Below, piece after piece: positions 55,682 to 64,000 of a stretch of DNA of 64,000 nt. The translations under genes and the position numbers were made by a program. Origin of the DNA: Oscillatoria sp. CS-180. Lineage in GTDB: Bacteria > Cyanobacteriota > Cyanobacteriia > Phormidesmidales > Phormidesmidaceae. Under the pieces are notes generated by a model. The model made no database searches, was not told the origin of the DNA, and was given only the letters and a program-made list of their open reading frames with translations. How positions within the stretch are numbered: the first letter of the stretch is position 1; each line of letters starts with the position of its first letter. The stretch is from assembly GCF_028330965.1 (NCBI RefSeq), contig NZ_JAQMUB010000030.1:49532-113531 (forward strand), in the 5' to 3' direction.

Positions 55682-55954
55682 TCCTAAGCACTTCTTGATC
55701 TCTAGCAGATAAGCGTAGATTTCCCAGAATTTGGACAGCTTTGTATTAAAGAAAGTTGGTGCTGATCAAATTTGGAGTGTTGTTAATGGATCCGCAGATG
55801 GCGCAGATGGCGCAGATGGCGCAGATGCAGATGGCGCAGATGTAGATAGAAATGGCTTTTGGTTTGGGCCTGAGGCAATTGGTTGTCGGAGTTTATCGCA
55901 AGCATCAAATAAACGACTGTGACCTGCACTATCTTTGTGTCTTATGACGCCTGT
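55682..55954. other. Spacer holding the second 9-bp motif array
   Basis: Apart from the array at 55788-55848 no gene or hairpin was seen. It presumably holds the promoter of the GxxExxY gene and the 3' end of the E2 gene. Confidence 0.45.
55788..55848. repeat. Second array of the 9-bp motif
   Basis: GGATCCGCAGATGGCGCAGA, then TGGCGCAGATGGCGCAGATG and CAGATGGCGCAGATGTAGA. It opens with GGATCCGCAGATGGCGCAGA, almost the same as the start of the units at 54988 and 55046 (GGATAGGTCCGCAGATGGCG) without the AGGT. Six or so motif steps, one of them shortened by 3 bases. Confidence 0.85.
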
Positions 55955-57280
55955 CTATAGTGTTAATGACTGCGGCTCGTTTTCAATGAGTTCAGCTAGG
56001 TCTTTTAAGAAGGCTGCGGCGTCGGCACCATAGATAATGCGGTGGTCGCAGGTAATGTTGACTTGCATTTGGCGTTTGATGCCTAACATTCCTTCTGGTG
56101 TTGCTACGACTGCGGGTCTGGCACCACCGATCGCTAAAATTGACCCTTGTCCTGCTGGCAGAATCGCGTCAAATTTATCAACTCCAAACATGCCTAAATT
56201 TGACAGGGTGAAGGTACCTGTGGAGTATTCGTCAGGCTGGAGCTGTTTGGTTCGCGATCGCGCGACTAAGTCCTTCCAAGTGCGCGATAGGGAATAGATA
56301 TCCATTTGATCGGCGGCCTGAAGAACAGGGGTGATTAGCCCGCCGTCAGGCATCGCAACGGCTACGGAGATATTGATACTGCTGCTATATTGAATGCCTT
56401 GTTCGGTATAGCTAGCGTTGAGGAGGGGATGCTTACTCAGAGTTACAGCGACAGCTTTCGCTAGTAGCCCTGTCATCGTTACCCCTTTAGATTTAATCTG
56501 CTTGTAGAGCTGATCAAGGGCATCGGTCGTGATGGTGTAGCCAACCCGAAAGGTCGGTACTGTAAGGCTGGCAACCATGTTTCGAACAACTGCCTGCTGC
56601 AAGGTATTAAAAGGAACGAGTTGTCCAGGCGCAGCTGGAGAAGTTGTTGGAACGGGAGCAGATGCAGAGGCTGCCGCCGCTGCGGGGGTAGGAAGAGGAG
56701 CCGCAACGGGTGGCGAAGGAGGCATGGCTGGAGTGGCTGCCGGCGGTGACGTTGGTGTAGGTGATTTGCCCGCAGCTAGTTCGACATCTTGGGCCACAAT
56801 ACGGCCATGGGGACCACTGCCCTGAACGGTTGCTAGGTCTACCTTGAGCTCTTTAGCTAGCTTACGTGCTCTGGGAGAAATAATAGTACGACCACTGCGA
56901 GTAACGCTGCCATTCTGGGGGGCAGAACTGGAAGCGGCAGGTTCGGCAACAGGAGTACTGGTCGCAGGCGTTGACGCTTCTACAAGAGTACTGCCGCCAC
57001 CCAGACCCGCAGCTTTAGCTTTGGCTTCATCCATTTCGGCTTCAGTTTCAGCGAGTAAAGCGATCGCGTTTCCGACGGAAGCCACTTCGCCAGCCTCGAC
57101 CACGATGGCGGCTAAATAGCCCTCGTAAAAGGACTCAACATCCATGTCCGCTTTGTCTGATTCAACGATGACAACGGTCTCTCCTTTCTCTACCTTGTCA
57201 CCGGCTGATTTAACCCAAGAGACAATTTTGCCCTCCGTCATAGTCGAACTTAAGGCGGGCATAAAAACTTCGCGAATCAT
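55955..57280 (-). CDS. pdhC: Pyruvate dehydrogenase E2 (dihydrolipoamide acetyltransferase)
   Basis: 441 residues. The lipoyl domain carries the target lysine in VIVESDKADMDVESF (about 43). The E3/E1-binding domain is at about 136-172 (SPRARKLAKELKVDL, SGPHGRIVAQDV), between two Ala/Pro/Thr-rich linkers. The catalytic domain (about 220-441) ends with ITCDHRIIYGADAAAFLKDL, containing the His and Asp of the active site. It transfers the acetyl group to CoA. E1 and E3 genes are not adjacent, as usual in cyanobacteria. Confidence 0.95.
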   Translation of the reverse strand: MIREVFMPALSSTMTEGKIVSWVKSAGDKVEKGETVVIVESDKADMDVESFYEGYLAAIVVEAGEVASVGNAIALLAETEAEMDEAKAKAAGLGGGSTLVEASTPATSTPVAEPAASSSAPQNGSVTRSGRTIISPRARKLAKELKVDLATVQGSGPHGRIVAQDVELAAGKSPTPTSPPAATPAMPPSPPVAAPLPTPAAAAASASAPVPTTSPAAPGQLVPFNTLQQAVVRNMVASLTVPTFRVGYTITTDALDQLYKQIKSKGVTMTGLLAKAVAVTLSKHPLLNASYTEQGIQYSSSINISVAVAMPDGGLITPVLQAADQMDIYSLSRTWKDLVARSRTKQLQPDEYSTGTFTLSNLGMFGVDKFDAILPAGQGSILAIGGARPAVVATPEGMLGIKRQMQVNITCDHRIIYGADAAAFLKDLAELIENEPQSLTL

Positions 57281-57407
57281 GGGGAATTTACTTCCGAAAC
57301 GACAGCCATACAGCGCTGGACAGTACCAGGCAACAGCTTCTAATTCTATCCTGTCGTGATGCCTCCCCGGTATTTTGTGATGCTAAAACACCTAAAGATT
57401 CTGATCC

Positions 57408-58076
57408 CTATTTACGGACTAACCTTTCCATACGCTCGGAAATGACGGCGTAGAATGGGTCATTTCCAGCTAGCCCTAACATTTGCATAATCGTAGGAAC
57501 CGTAGACGGACGAGAGATCACTTCAGGTGTACTAAACCCAGGTACGGATTGGAAATATTGCTTGACTAGTTCAACTCGTTGAGTCTCAGAACTATCGCGC
57601 CAGGCCGAGATTGCTTTTTGATAAAACATGCGATTTGAGAAGCTGACGATCGCAATGCCACCGGGTTTAAGGATGCGATAGATCTCGGCAAATGTTGCTT
57701 CAGGATATTGCAGGTATTGAACGGACACGGTGTTCAGAACAGCGTCGAATGACTTGTCTTCAAAGGGCAGACGGTCGTTTTCATTTAGGTTCTGTATAAA
57801 GTAGTGGTCAAGGCGAGGATTCTTGGCCAACTCTTCCTCGTTCATGCCATGCCCTTCAACCCAGGCAAAATCCATATCCGTCGGCAGATGAGAAACCCAA
57901 CTACTCATCATGTCGAAAATACGCATTCCAGGCTTCAGCCGTTCTTGGTATAGGTCTGTTAATTGTTGGATAAAGCCCTCGTCTACGTGGGTAACGAAAC
58001 GGGGCATTTCATAGAAAAGAGTATCGCTGGTAGTATCGAGCTTGGTTCGCTGACTGGACTGCAACAAAGCTTTCAT
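57408..58076 (-). CDS. Class I SAM-dependent methyltransferase
   Basis: 222 residues. MRIFDMMSSWVSHLP is an altered motif I, FDAVLNTVSVQYL the motif around the SAM-binding loop, and AEIYRILKPGGIAIVSFSNR the motif III block. Substrate unknown. The family is common in cyanobacteria as a protein of unknown role (Ubie-type fold). The G-rich loop of motif I (GxGxG) is absent (DMMSSWV), so the SAM pocket is unusual. Monocistronic. Confidence 0.8.
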   Translation of the reverse strand: MKALLQSSQRTKLDTTSDTLFYEMPRFVTHVDEGFIQQLTDLYQERLKPGMRIFDMMSSWVSHLPTDMDFAWVEGHGMNEEELAKNPRLDHYFIQNLNENDRLPFEDKSFDAVLNTVSVQYLQYPEATFAEIYRILKPGGIAIVSFSNRMFYQKAISAWRDSSETQRVELVKQYFQSVPGFSTPEVISRPSTVPTIMQMLGLAGNDPFYAVISERMERLVRK

Positions 58077-58182
58077 GAAAGATATATCTGAGGAAACACA
58101 ATCTTCTTTGATTTTCTCAGATTAAAGAATTTTTGCCATACCAATCTACTGAATAGAACAGTAGCGTCCTAGTAATGCTACT

Positions 58183-58281
58183 GATATAGTCGTCGTCAGT
58201 TCCGTTAGAACAAGATGGTGAGCCATCTAGCTATGGGCTAAGCACTCAGATGCTATTAATGCACAAGCGTAGATGGCTAAA
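58183..58281 (-). repeat. Dispersed ~100-bp repeat, full inverted copy
   Basis: Read on the reverse strand it starts TTTAGCCATCTACGCTTGTG, continues AATAGCATCTGAGTGCTTAG and GCTAGATGGCTCACCATCTT, and ends GAACTGACGACGACTATATC. It is the clearest copy, with the AGATGG-CCATCT palindrome intact. Confidence 0.82.
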
Positions 58282-58348
58282 TCCACACACATCCAAGCTG
58301 GATACACAGCACGTCTATTCTTGAAAGTCTTGAAAGCAAATCTGCGTG

Positions 58349-60310
58349 TTATGTAGATTTGCTTTCTGCAAGGTATTGAGCAACATAGGCTTTAACAGCA
58401 TCTGCTGTGATCTGAGACATGGGTCGCCCTTCTCTCTCAACGGCAATTTTAAGCAGATCATACGTGTCGCTATAAACACCGATACGATGCCGCTTGTCTT
58501 TTTTACGAGGTCGATAAGTGGCTGGATCGTAACCTGCTGAAAACTTCCGTAAAGCATCGAAGCTGAGCCGATCGCAGAAGTCTCCAAAGGTTTCGTTCCC
58601 TTGACGCTGATCGCGGAAGAAGACGAACAACGGCTCCAAGAAAGTCTCTAAGTCATTGACGTGAAGGCGTTCAGTAAACGGTTGAGCTAAGCGCGTTTGG
58701 TTCGCAGATCCGCCCAACCAAATTTGATAACTTTCGGGTGCACTACCGACAAAACCTAGCTCTGCCATGTAGGGCCGTGCACAGCCATTTGGGCATCCCG
58801 TCATACGAATAACGAAATGTTCGTTTTGCAAACCAACTTTGGTCAGCAGCGATCGCACACGGCCCAAAATATCAGGAATAACTCGTTCAGATTCAGTCAC
58901 CGCTAGCCCACACATGGGCAAGGCCGGACAAGCCATAGCATGACGCACAATCGGATCAATATCTTCTGGTTGTACGATGCCGTGGTTCGTCAGAATACTC
59001 TGAATTGTGTCTTTATCCTGGGGTTTAATGTCATAGAGCACAACACTCTGATTAGCGGTGATGCGCATAGGCACCTGAAAGCGCTCGACAATTTGGCGTA
59101 GGGCACTTCTCAGCTTCAAAGTACCGTTATCGTAGATGCGTCCGTTGTCTACGTTCACCCCGACAAACCATTTGCCGTCTCCTTGTTCGTACCAACCCAA
59201 ATAATCTTCAAATTTCCATTCAGGAAGTGATTTGAAGGGCTGTAAAGGTTTGCCGAAATAATGCTCTAGCTGCTGGCGAAACTTCTCAACTCCCCAGTCA
59301 TGCAGTAAATACTTCATGCGGGCGTGGCGGCGGTTGTAGCGATCGCCATAGTCCCGCTGAGTCGCTACAATTGCCTTGACAACGTCAAATACGTCGTCTT
59401 TATCTACATAAGCAATTTCATCAGCGACGCGGGCAAATGTCTCCTCTTTATTATGAGTGCGCCCCATGCCGCCTCCGGCCAAGACGTTGAATCCTTGTAG
59501 CTCACCGGACTCATCCGTCATAACGACAAGTGTCACATCCTGAGTGTAAGCATCTACGGAATTATCACGGGGTACAGTTACCGCCATCTTGAACTTACGA
59601 GGCATGTAGTGAGTGCCGTAAATGGGTTCTTCACTGTCGTGAATGAGTGTTCCATTACTATTCTGCTGGCGGGCAGCAACCACATCAGGGTGCTCTTCAA
59701 CCGTAATCGACTTTTCCCCGTCTAGCCAGATTTCATAATACGCTTCCGTCTGCGGACGCAGAAGGTCGGCAATCTTGTCGGCATACTCCCGAGCAATAAC
59801 GTATTCTGGCTTGTTCTTGAAAGGAGCCGGTGGAGCCATCACATTCCGATTCAGGTCTCCACAAGCGCCTAATGTGGAACCTAAGTTCTTGATGATCGTG
59901 GCAATGGTAGCCTGTAAGTTTTGCTTCAGAATGCCGTGCAGCTGAATGCCCTGGCGTGTGGTTGCCCGCAGATTGCCATAGCCGTAGCGATCGCTCAAAT
60001 CGTCCAGCGCTATATAAAGCTGCGGCGGGATAAAACCCCCTGGGTTTCGTGTCCGCAACATCATGCGATAATCCTTCTCCTGTCCCTTGACCCGATTATC
60101 GCGATTGTCCTGCTGGTATGAACCGTGAAACTTCAAGATCTGAACTGCATTGTCCGTGAAATGAGTCGTGTCTTCGTGCAGTTCAGTTGCTAAAGGTTCC
60201 CGTAGAAAATTACTACGCTCCTTAATTCGTTCCAACTTGGAAACTTTCTTCTCGGGAACAGTTTTCGTTTCGGAAACGGGCTGACTTTGCCGTATCGGAG
60301 TCTGAACCAT
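58349..60310 (-). CDS. sir: Ferredoxin-sulfite reductase
   Basis: 653 residues. The 4Fe-4S/siroheme ligands are CPALPMC at about 472-478 and CPNGC at about 514-518, in [15 protein letters not shown] and [15 protein letters not shown]. Two similar halves ([11 protein letters not shown] to [17 protein letters not shown]; [14 protein letters not shown]) are typical of the SiR/NiR fold. The enzyme reduces sulfite to sulfide with electrons from ferredoxin. A C-terminal extension of about 60 basic residues ([20 protein letters not shown]) follows the core, common in cyanobacterial and plastid forms. Confidence 0.95.
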   Translation of the reverse strand: MVQTPIRQSQPVSETKTVPEKKVSKLERIKERSNFLREPLATELHEDTTHFTDNAVQILKFHGSYQQDNRDNRVKGQEKDYRMMLRTRNPGGFIPPQLYIALDDLSDRYGYGNLRATTRQGIQLHGILKQNLQATIATIIKNLGSTLGACGDLNRNVMAPPAPFKNKPEYVIAREYADKIADLLRPQTEAYYEIWLDGEKSITVEEHPDVVAARQQNSNGTLIHDSEEPIYGTHYMPRKFKMAVTVPRDNSVDAYTQDVTLVVMTDESGELQGFNVLAGGGMGRTHNKEETFARVADEIAYVDKDDVFDVVKAIVATQRDYGDRYNRRHARMKYLLHDWGVEKFRQQLEHYFGKPLQPFKSLPEWKFEDYLGWYEQGDGKWFVGVNVDNGRIYDNGTLKLRSALRQIVERFQVPMRITANQSVVLYDIKPQDKDTIQSILTNHGIVQPEDIDPIVRHAMACPALPMCGLAVTESERVIPDILGRVRSLLTKVGLQNEHFVIRMTGCPNGCARPYMAELGFVGSAPESYQIWLGGSANQTRLAQPFTERLHVNDLETFLEPLFVFFRDQRQGNETFGDFCDRLSFDALRKFSAGYDPATYRPRKKDKRHRIGVYSDTYDLLKIAVEREGRPMSQITADAVKAYVAQYLAESKST

Positions 60311-60659
60311 AGGACGTCTTAAAAATTGGAACTCTATATTATGTAAATCGGTGCTGGAGTCACCCTGACACTCTAAAAAGGCCCCTGTAAGAGCTGTCCG
60401 AAGTATTCTACGGTAACCCGGTCGGGATTTGGGTGAATAAACTCATAGTAGCACTGGATCCCGCACAGCGATTTCCGATTTTAGATTTGTAATATTTGAA
60501 ACAAAAATATCCGGATCACGGCATGAGGTCATGATGCCGAACGCTGGAAACAGCTCTTTCACCCCCCAGTACCCAGTAGTGCTGCCAACGGTGAAGTGCT
60601 ATAACGTGCAGAACAGGAAACGTAACCTTATTGAACGCTTTGCAGGATTGAGAGATTGC
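60311..60659. other. Intergenic stretch before the ABC permease
   Basis: No separate gene or hairpin. The permease frame can be read from 60531, but the start at 60660 gives the usual N-terminus. Confidence 0.45.
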
Positions 60660-61442
60660 ATGATCATCACCAAACTGCTGAGAGAAGTCCTTGCAGTAGC
60701 ACAACGAATTCTGACAGAACTCCTTCGACGGCGACGAAGCTTAATTTTTTGGATTGCCTTTCCAGCCTCCATGCTAGTGATGAATAGTCTAATTCTTCAA
60801 GAGCGTGCTCAAATCACCGCAGCAGAAGCTTACCAATGGTCAGCAGCTCCCACATTGGTAGGCGCCGCTCTGTTTTTTAGTTGCTTAGGGGGGAGCATTG
60901 CCACCGTTGTTTCAGAACGCGAACAGCAAACGCTCAAACGCCTCTTTCTGTCTCCCCTTAGCGGTGTTTCCTATTTTTTGGGTATTTTTGTTGCCCACTG
61001 CTGTATTGGTTTAGGGCAAGCCCTCCTGGTATGGGCGATCGCTCGCAGCGTCGGGGCTAATTTTTCAGGTTCACTCATACTGGCTGGCCTCGTCATTTTG
61101 CTGAGCATTGCAGCCTATGTAGGATTGGGATTTATCTTGGGAACTCAATTTGCCCGTCGAACTGAAGATGTTAACGCTCTGACCGCTACGTTTGGAGTTC
61201 CTCTGTTGCTGCTAGGAGGCGCGTTTCTGCCTGTAAGCCTCTTCCCAGATACCCTAATCGAGCTAGCACAATACAACCCGATTTATCACATGATTCTGTC
61301 TCTCGAAGGCGTAACGACTAACGAAGACGGCATTGGAGAGGTTTTTCCTCATTTGACATTCCTAACTGTCTTCTCAGGTGCGATGGTCCTCTTAGGCTGG
61401 TGGGCCTATCGCCAGATGTTGAACAAGGAACGGCATCTCTGA
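60660..61442 (+). CDS. ABC-2 type transporter permease
   Basis: 260 residues from the ATG at 60660 (MIITKLLREVLAVAQRILTE); the frame opens at 60531. About six membrane spans. TVVSEREQQTLKRLFLSPLS is the ABC-2 coupling block and GGAFLPVSLFPDTLIELAQY-like is the last conserved stretch before the final span. The partner ATPase is not adjacent. It would export a lipid, polymer or drug; no substrate can be read. Confidence 0.85.
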   Translation: MIITKLLREVLAVAQRILTELLRRRRSLIFWIAFPASMLVMNSLILQERAQITAAEAYQWSAAPTLVGAALFFSCLGGSIATVVSEREQQTLKRLFLSPLSGVSYFLGIFVAHCCIGLGQALLVWAIARSVGANFSGSLILAGLVILLSIAAYVGLGFILGTQFARRTEDVNALTATFGVPLLLLGGAFLPVSLFPDTLIELAQYNPIYHMILSLEGVTTNEDGIGEVFPHLTFLTVFSGAMVLLGWWAYRQMLNKERHL

Positions 61443-61784
61443 AGCATCTAACAAGTGGAAGAATATTTGAAATATTGCCCTGTTGGTTGTCTAGACAAAT
61501 TTAAGGGTATGGCTATTTGACATCTCTTCGGATCGCCTGCTGGGGACAAAAATCGAGGAAGACTAATGCCCCTTCTATCGGAACATCTTCGCTTCGAAAC
61601 GTATCGTACTTATCCGTTCTCCTCGAAATAGTATTGTATTTGTCAATTGTTTTTTACATTTTGTAAGATATTTATGGTCACTTGCGGAGAGTTCCTTCTT
61701 CGGAGGGAATGACAGATATAACCTGCTCGTTAATCTGTTTAACAAACCTTTGCAGGTGTTGTTTCTCAAGTTGGATGTTTAGTT
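61443..61784. promoter_or_regulatory. nblA upstream region
   Basis: 342 bases without a gene. AT-rich with a run of T before 61670. I looked for an NtcA box (GTA-N8-TAC) and a paired HLR1 element and found no convincing match: GTATCGTAC near 61602 has too short a spacer. Control by NblR in model strains makes this region the place to look for a site, but none is called. Confidence 0.45.
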
Positions 61785-61976
61785 ATGAACGAATCTACAC
61801 AGCTCACCCTAGAACAGCAGTTCAGCTTGCGCTCTTTTGAGACTCAAGTGAACAAAATGAGCCGAGAGCAAGCTCAGGAGTTTCTAGTCAAGCTCTATGA
61901 GCAGATGATGATGCGCGAAACGATGTACAAGCATTTTCTCAAGCATGAGTGGGGGATTGATTCCTCAGCTGCTTAA
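61785..61976 (+). CDS. nblA: Phycobilisome degradation protein NblA
   Basis: 63 residues, the normal size. SLRSFETQVNKMSREQAQEF and LVKLYEQMMMRETMYKHFLK match NblA throughout. NblA binds phycobiliproteins and brings them to the ClpC protease when nitrogen or sulfur is short. The N-terminal helix and the LVKLYEQM face are the regions known to bind. Single copy in this window; many cyanobacteria have two. The NblR-type regulator lies 58 kb away. Confidence 0.95.
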   Translation: MNESTQLTLEQQFSLRSFETQVNKMSREQAQEFLVKLYEQMMMRETMYKHFLKHEWGIDSSAA

Positions 61977-62387
61977 GCTGATGTTCTGATGCGTCTTCCG
62001 TGAAGGAGCGACCTCCTTCTCTCGCTGAGTTCTTCAAGGAATTGAGCTGGGGATGTTGGGGCGTTACCCTTTCGTCTTTCACCAGAGGTATCGATTTGAC
62101 CGATTCCAGAGCGCAGCTTAATGATTGGACAATTTCGATGTCAATGAAGAAAATTGGACGTCTCTGCCTCATTGAGTTAAAGTCCCTCTGCTAAAGAGAA
62201 TCATTTATTAATCTAGCTTTCGTAGAAAATATAAACCTTTAAAGCAAAAGTTATCTCATACCTGCATACAGCTTGCCCACGCCATTGCCACCTTGGAAAG
62301 ATATTGCAGTCCGTCTAGGGTGGATTGCTGGAGAAGCCTAAATGCATCATTATGGGGACGCAGAGCTTCGGGGAATGCCTAACCGTT
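61977..62387. other. Intergenic stretch with a small hairpin
   Basis: GAAGGAG and CTCCTTC form a 7-base stem at about 62002-62019 and could end the nblA transcript. A forward frame (62000-62194, GTG start) has no recognisable family and is not called. Confidence 0.4.
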
Positions 62388-63263
62388 ATGTTTCAGCGAG
62401 TTCTTATCAGCACTGACTTCAAAGATGGCTTGTATCGATTAGGATGTGTCGTTCCCAGTTTGGTGCAAGCAGGTGTTACAGAAGCCACATTTTTTCACAA
62501 CGTGGCCGTGCAGACAGATCGCAGCGTTCCAAAAGTTGATGAAGACGGGATGAAAGCAGCCCGCAAGCGATTTGAAGAGAGTATCCAAACGGTACCTGAA
62601 GGTGTCACGGTGGATATTCATGTGACGTGCGGTCGTCCTAGTGACAACATCATCAAGCAGGTCGAGAGTTCTAAATGTGAAGTCCTTTTCTTGGGAACGC
62701 CTACCCGCAGTGCGCTCTCTGAAAAGCTATTTGGCAGTACAACCGCCAAGCTGATAGAACGCACCTCCGTTCCCATGATTATTTTGCGGCCACAACTTAT
62801 TTCGACTTACACGACAGACGAGCTGTCGCTTCGCTGTCGTAACCTAATGCACAATTTGCTCATCCCCTATGACGGAACCAAGGGATCTTCAGAGTTTCTA
62901 GACACTCTGAAAACACAGATTGCTAAAAATCCTCCCCCTGAAAATCATAAATACTGGTTGCTGTGGGTTATTGATGAAAACATTCGTCGTGAACTACGAG
63001 GGGACAACCCGCTTCAGGAGGCTCAAGCAAGACTACAGCAAGCAGCTAATACCTTGAGAGAGCTGAATGTCACGGTTGAAACTGTAGTTAAAGAGGGAGA
63101 TCCCTTCGAAGAAATTATGAATGCCGCTGACTATTATGATATTGGCGCGATCGCGACCTCATCGCGCGGCATTGGCGGCTTCTTGCGCTGGTCAGTACCC
63201 AGTCTAACTCGCGAGATTTTGCGGCAGAGCTGGCATCCAGTCCTTTACTTCCCTAAAGGCTAA
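62388..63263 (+). CDS. Tandem universal stress protein
   Basis: 291 residues from the ATG at 62388 (MFQRVLISTDFKDGLYRLG); the frame runs to 62325. Two UspA domains: the first ends at EVLFLGTPTRSALSEKLFGS with KLIERTSVPMIILRP, the second (about 155-291) starts LLIPYDGTKGSSEFL and ends IATSSRGIGGFLRWSVPS with WHPVLYFPKG. The G-2x-G-9x-G(S/T) ATP pattern is only partly kept. Likely a stress-response ATP- or AMP-binding protein. Monocistronic. Confidence 0.88.
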   Translation: MFQRVLISTDFKDGLYRLGCVVPSLVQAGVTEATFFHNVAVQTDRSVPKVDEDGMKAARKRFEESIQTVPEGVTVDIHVTCGRPSDNIIKQVESSKCEVLFLGTPTRSALSEKLFGSTTAKLIERTSVPMIILRPQLISTYTTDELSLRCRNLMHNLLIPYDGTKGSSEFLDTLKTQIAKNPPPENHKYWLLWVIDENIRRELRGDNPLQEAQARLQQAANTLRELNVTVETVVKEGDPFEEIMNAADYYDIGAIATSSRGIGGFLRWSVPSLTREILRQSWHPVLYFPKG

Positions 63264-63281
63264 AGGGCTTCCAATGCTTCT

Positions 63282-63812
63282 CTATTCGGTATCTAGGTAA
63301 AGCGATTCTAGCTGCTGCGAGATTTTCTCCTTCATATTGTTGTTCAGCTCGTCTTTCAACATTCTCTTGCTGATGTTGGGACTGCCTACAGAGGGCCGAC
63401 TACGAGCTGTCATGACCCACCCTTGCAACATTTTGCGTTGAGGGTCAGCAATATTGCAGGCGACAACATGAGCACATTTTTGGGGTTCTTTTGTCGAAAA
63501 GAATAGGACCTTGTAAGAACCGTATTTTCCAAGCTGAAAGGCAATCTCTTGCCCTGAATGCGTCTTTAAATCTAGATAACAGGGCAGCCATCGAGTCCCG
63601 TTTTTGGGATTGTAGAGGACGGTTAACCACAGCACCATTGGATGGGGCGTCATCGTACAGATGAACGTGTTGTAGCGAGTCCCTCGTAAACGCTTGGCAA
63701 TTTCGACCGGGGGCATCATGACCCAAAGAGTCGTGATTGGTGCATGGCTGGTTTGCAGAATGTGAGGAAAAACAATCTCAGCAATGGGTTTATTTTGAGG
63801 CCACGACGTCAA
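63282..63812 (-). CDS. 176-residue protein, unknown function
   Basis: It starts MTSWPQNKPIAEIVFPHILQ; the middle has TTLWVMMPPVEIAKRLRGTR, MVLWLTVLYNPKNGTRWLPC and YLDLKTHSGQEIAFQLGKYG, giving a beta-rich fold. The C-terminus is charged with KEKISQQLESLYLDTE. I cannot name the family, though the length and composition suggest a conserved cyanobacterial protein. Convergent with the Usp gene, 18 bases apart. Confidence 0.7.
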   Translation of the reverse strand: MTSWPQNKPIAEIVFPHILQTSHAPITTLWVMMPPVEIAKRLRGTRYNTFICTMTPHPMVLWLTVLYNPKNGTRWLPCYLDLKTHSGQEIAFQLGKYGSYKVLFFSTKEPQKCAHVVACNIADPQRKMLQGWVMTARSRPSVGSPNISKRMLKDELNNNMKEKISQQLESLYLDTE

Positions 63813-63900
63813 ACGACAGATGTCAACCCCTGAGGGTTTTGTCGGACTGGGTTTGATAATACTGGACTTTGGACAATCAGGGTGACTGAAGAGCAGGAAA

Positions 63901-63934
63901 GTGGTAGAGGATTGGAAACTCTAAGCCCTACCAC
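63901..63934 (+). promoter_or_regulatory. Inverted repeat just before the right-edge gene
   Basis: GTGGTAG (63901-63907) and CTACCAC (63928-63934) are perfect arms and end 2 bases before the ATG. Such a stem could hide the ribosome binding site, as is common for transposase genes. Confidence 0.5.
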
Positions 63935-63936
63935 TG

Positions 63937-64000
63937 ATGTCAACCTATCTTGAACCGCTGCGCCAATTTCGCCAAGCGATTTACGAAAGCTTTCCGTATC
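63937..64000 (+). CDS. Start of a probable transposase gene (truncated by window edge)
   Basis: ATG at 63937 opens 21 codons to the edge: MSTYLEPLRQFRQAIYESFP. The RQFRQAIYESFP stretch resembles the N-terminus of a DDE transposase group that I recall from cyanobacteria (continuing with a RADA-x-DLLDAL block). This rests on memory and a short sequence, so confidence is low. Confidence 0.4.
   Translation, partial: MSTYLEPLRQFRQAIYESFPY

Noticed and set aside
61443..61784. NtcA or HLR1 site upstream of nblA
   Set aside because: Spacing does not fit GTA-N8-TAC and only one HLR1-like half is present.
62000..62194. Forward 64-codon frame between nblA and the Usp gene
   Set aside because: GTG start inside a hairpin, low-complexity content and no family.

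Overview
The window is a chromosome segment of a cyanobacterium. The octamer GCGATCGC and its core CGATCG recur throughout genes and spacers, as in HIP1-rich cyanobacterial genomes. Several proteins are cyanobacterium-typical: the phycobilisome degradation adaptor NblA, an NblR-type atypical response regulator, a ferredoxin-type sulfite reductase, a Ycf52-like acetyltransferase, a LabA-like NYN protein, a DUF2949 protein and a lipid-A-disaccharide-synthase-related protein. Genus cannot be fixed from this sequence; a Leptolyngbya-like lineage is only a guess. Gene order is mostly monocistronic with both strands mixed, and few real operons are visible.

Layout. 1-7.4 kb: a truncated membrane protein, DUF2949, a DUF192 lipoprotein, nblR, NAD kinase, a ZIP metal transporter and a valine-pyruvate-type aminotransferase. 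7.4-18.5 kb: rimM, a 24-residue membrane peptide candidate with a strong hairpin behind it, a GH1 beta-glucosidase, endonuclease VIII, a sulfotransferase, a 141-bp MITE with a perfect 8-bp target duplication, enolase, a C39-like peptidase, an acetyltransferase, an ACT-like protein, a hydrolase and tRNA-Gln. 18.7-26.6 kb: several very small genes, comM, a vapBC-type toxin-antitoxin pair followed by a scrambled partial duplication of comM and vapBC, a gene-free 1.1 kb stretch with a structured-RNA candidate, a two-domain VOC protein, a 2Fe-2S ferredoxin and the LpxB-related protein. 27-40.5 kb: cytosine deaminase, small secreted and membrane proteins, cytochrome bd oxidase (cydAB), proline iminopeptidase, RlmH, a DUF3095 protein, a phosphoribosyltransferase, a GPH-type transporter and an acyltransferase/hydrolase pair. 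40.8-47.4 kb: metG, labA-like, lptC, SUI1/eIF1-like and an SLH-GHL10 glycosidase on one strand. 48-55 kb: a TPR protein, an orphan Anbu-type proteasome protein, small unknown proteins, an SH3 protein and a 962-residue zinc metalloprotease. 54.9-55.9 kb: a GxxExxY protein (PD-(D/E)XK-like signature) bracketed by arrays of a 9-bp motif. 55.9-64 kb: pyruvate dehydrogenase E2, a methyltransferase, sulfite reductase, an ABC-2 permease, nblA, a double universal stress protein, an unknown protein and the start of a probable transposase gene running off the right edge.

How the parts connect. nblR and nblA, which belong to one starvation response in model cyanobacteria, both lie here but 58 kb apart. 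cydAB gives a quinol oxidase for respiration or redox relief; enolase and PDH E2 are central carbon steps; metG, rimM, rlmH and SUI1 serve translation. The most unusual content is in the spacers: a dispersed repeat of about 100 bp in several copies, a MITE, the GxxExxY repeat locus and the comM/vapBC duplication scar all point to recent small-scale rearrangement.
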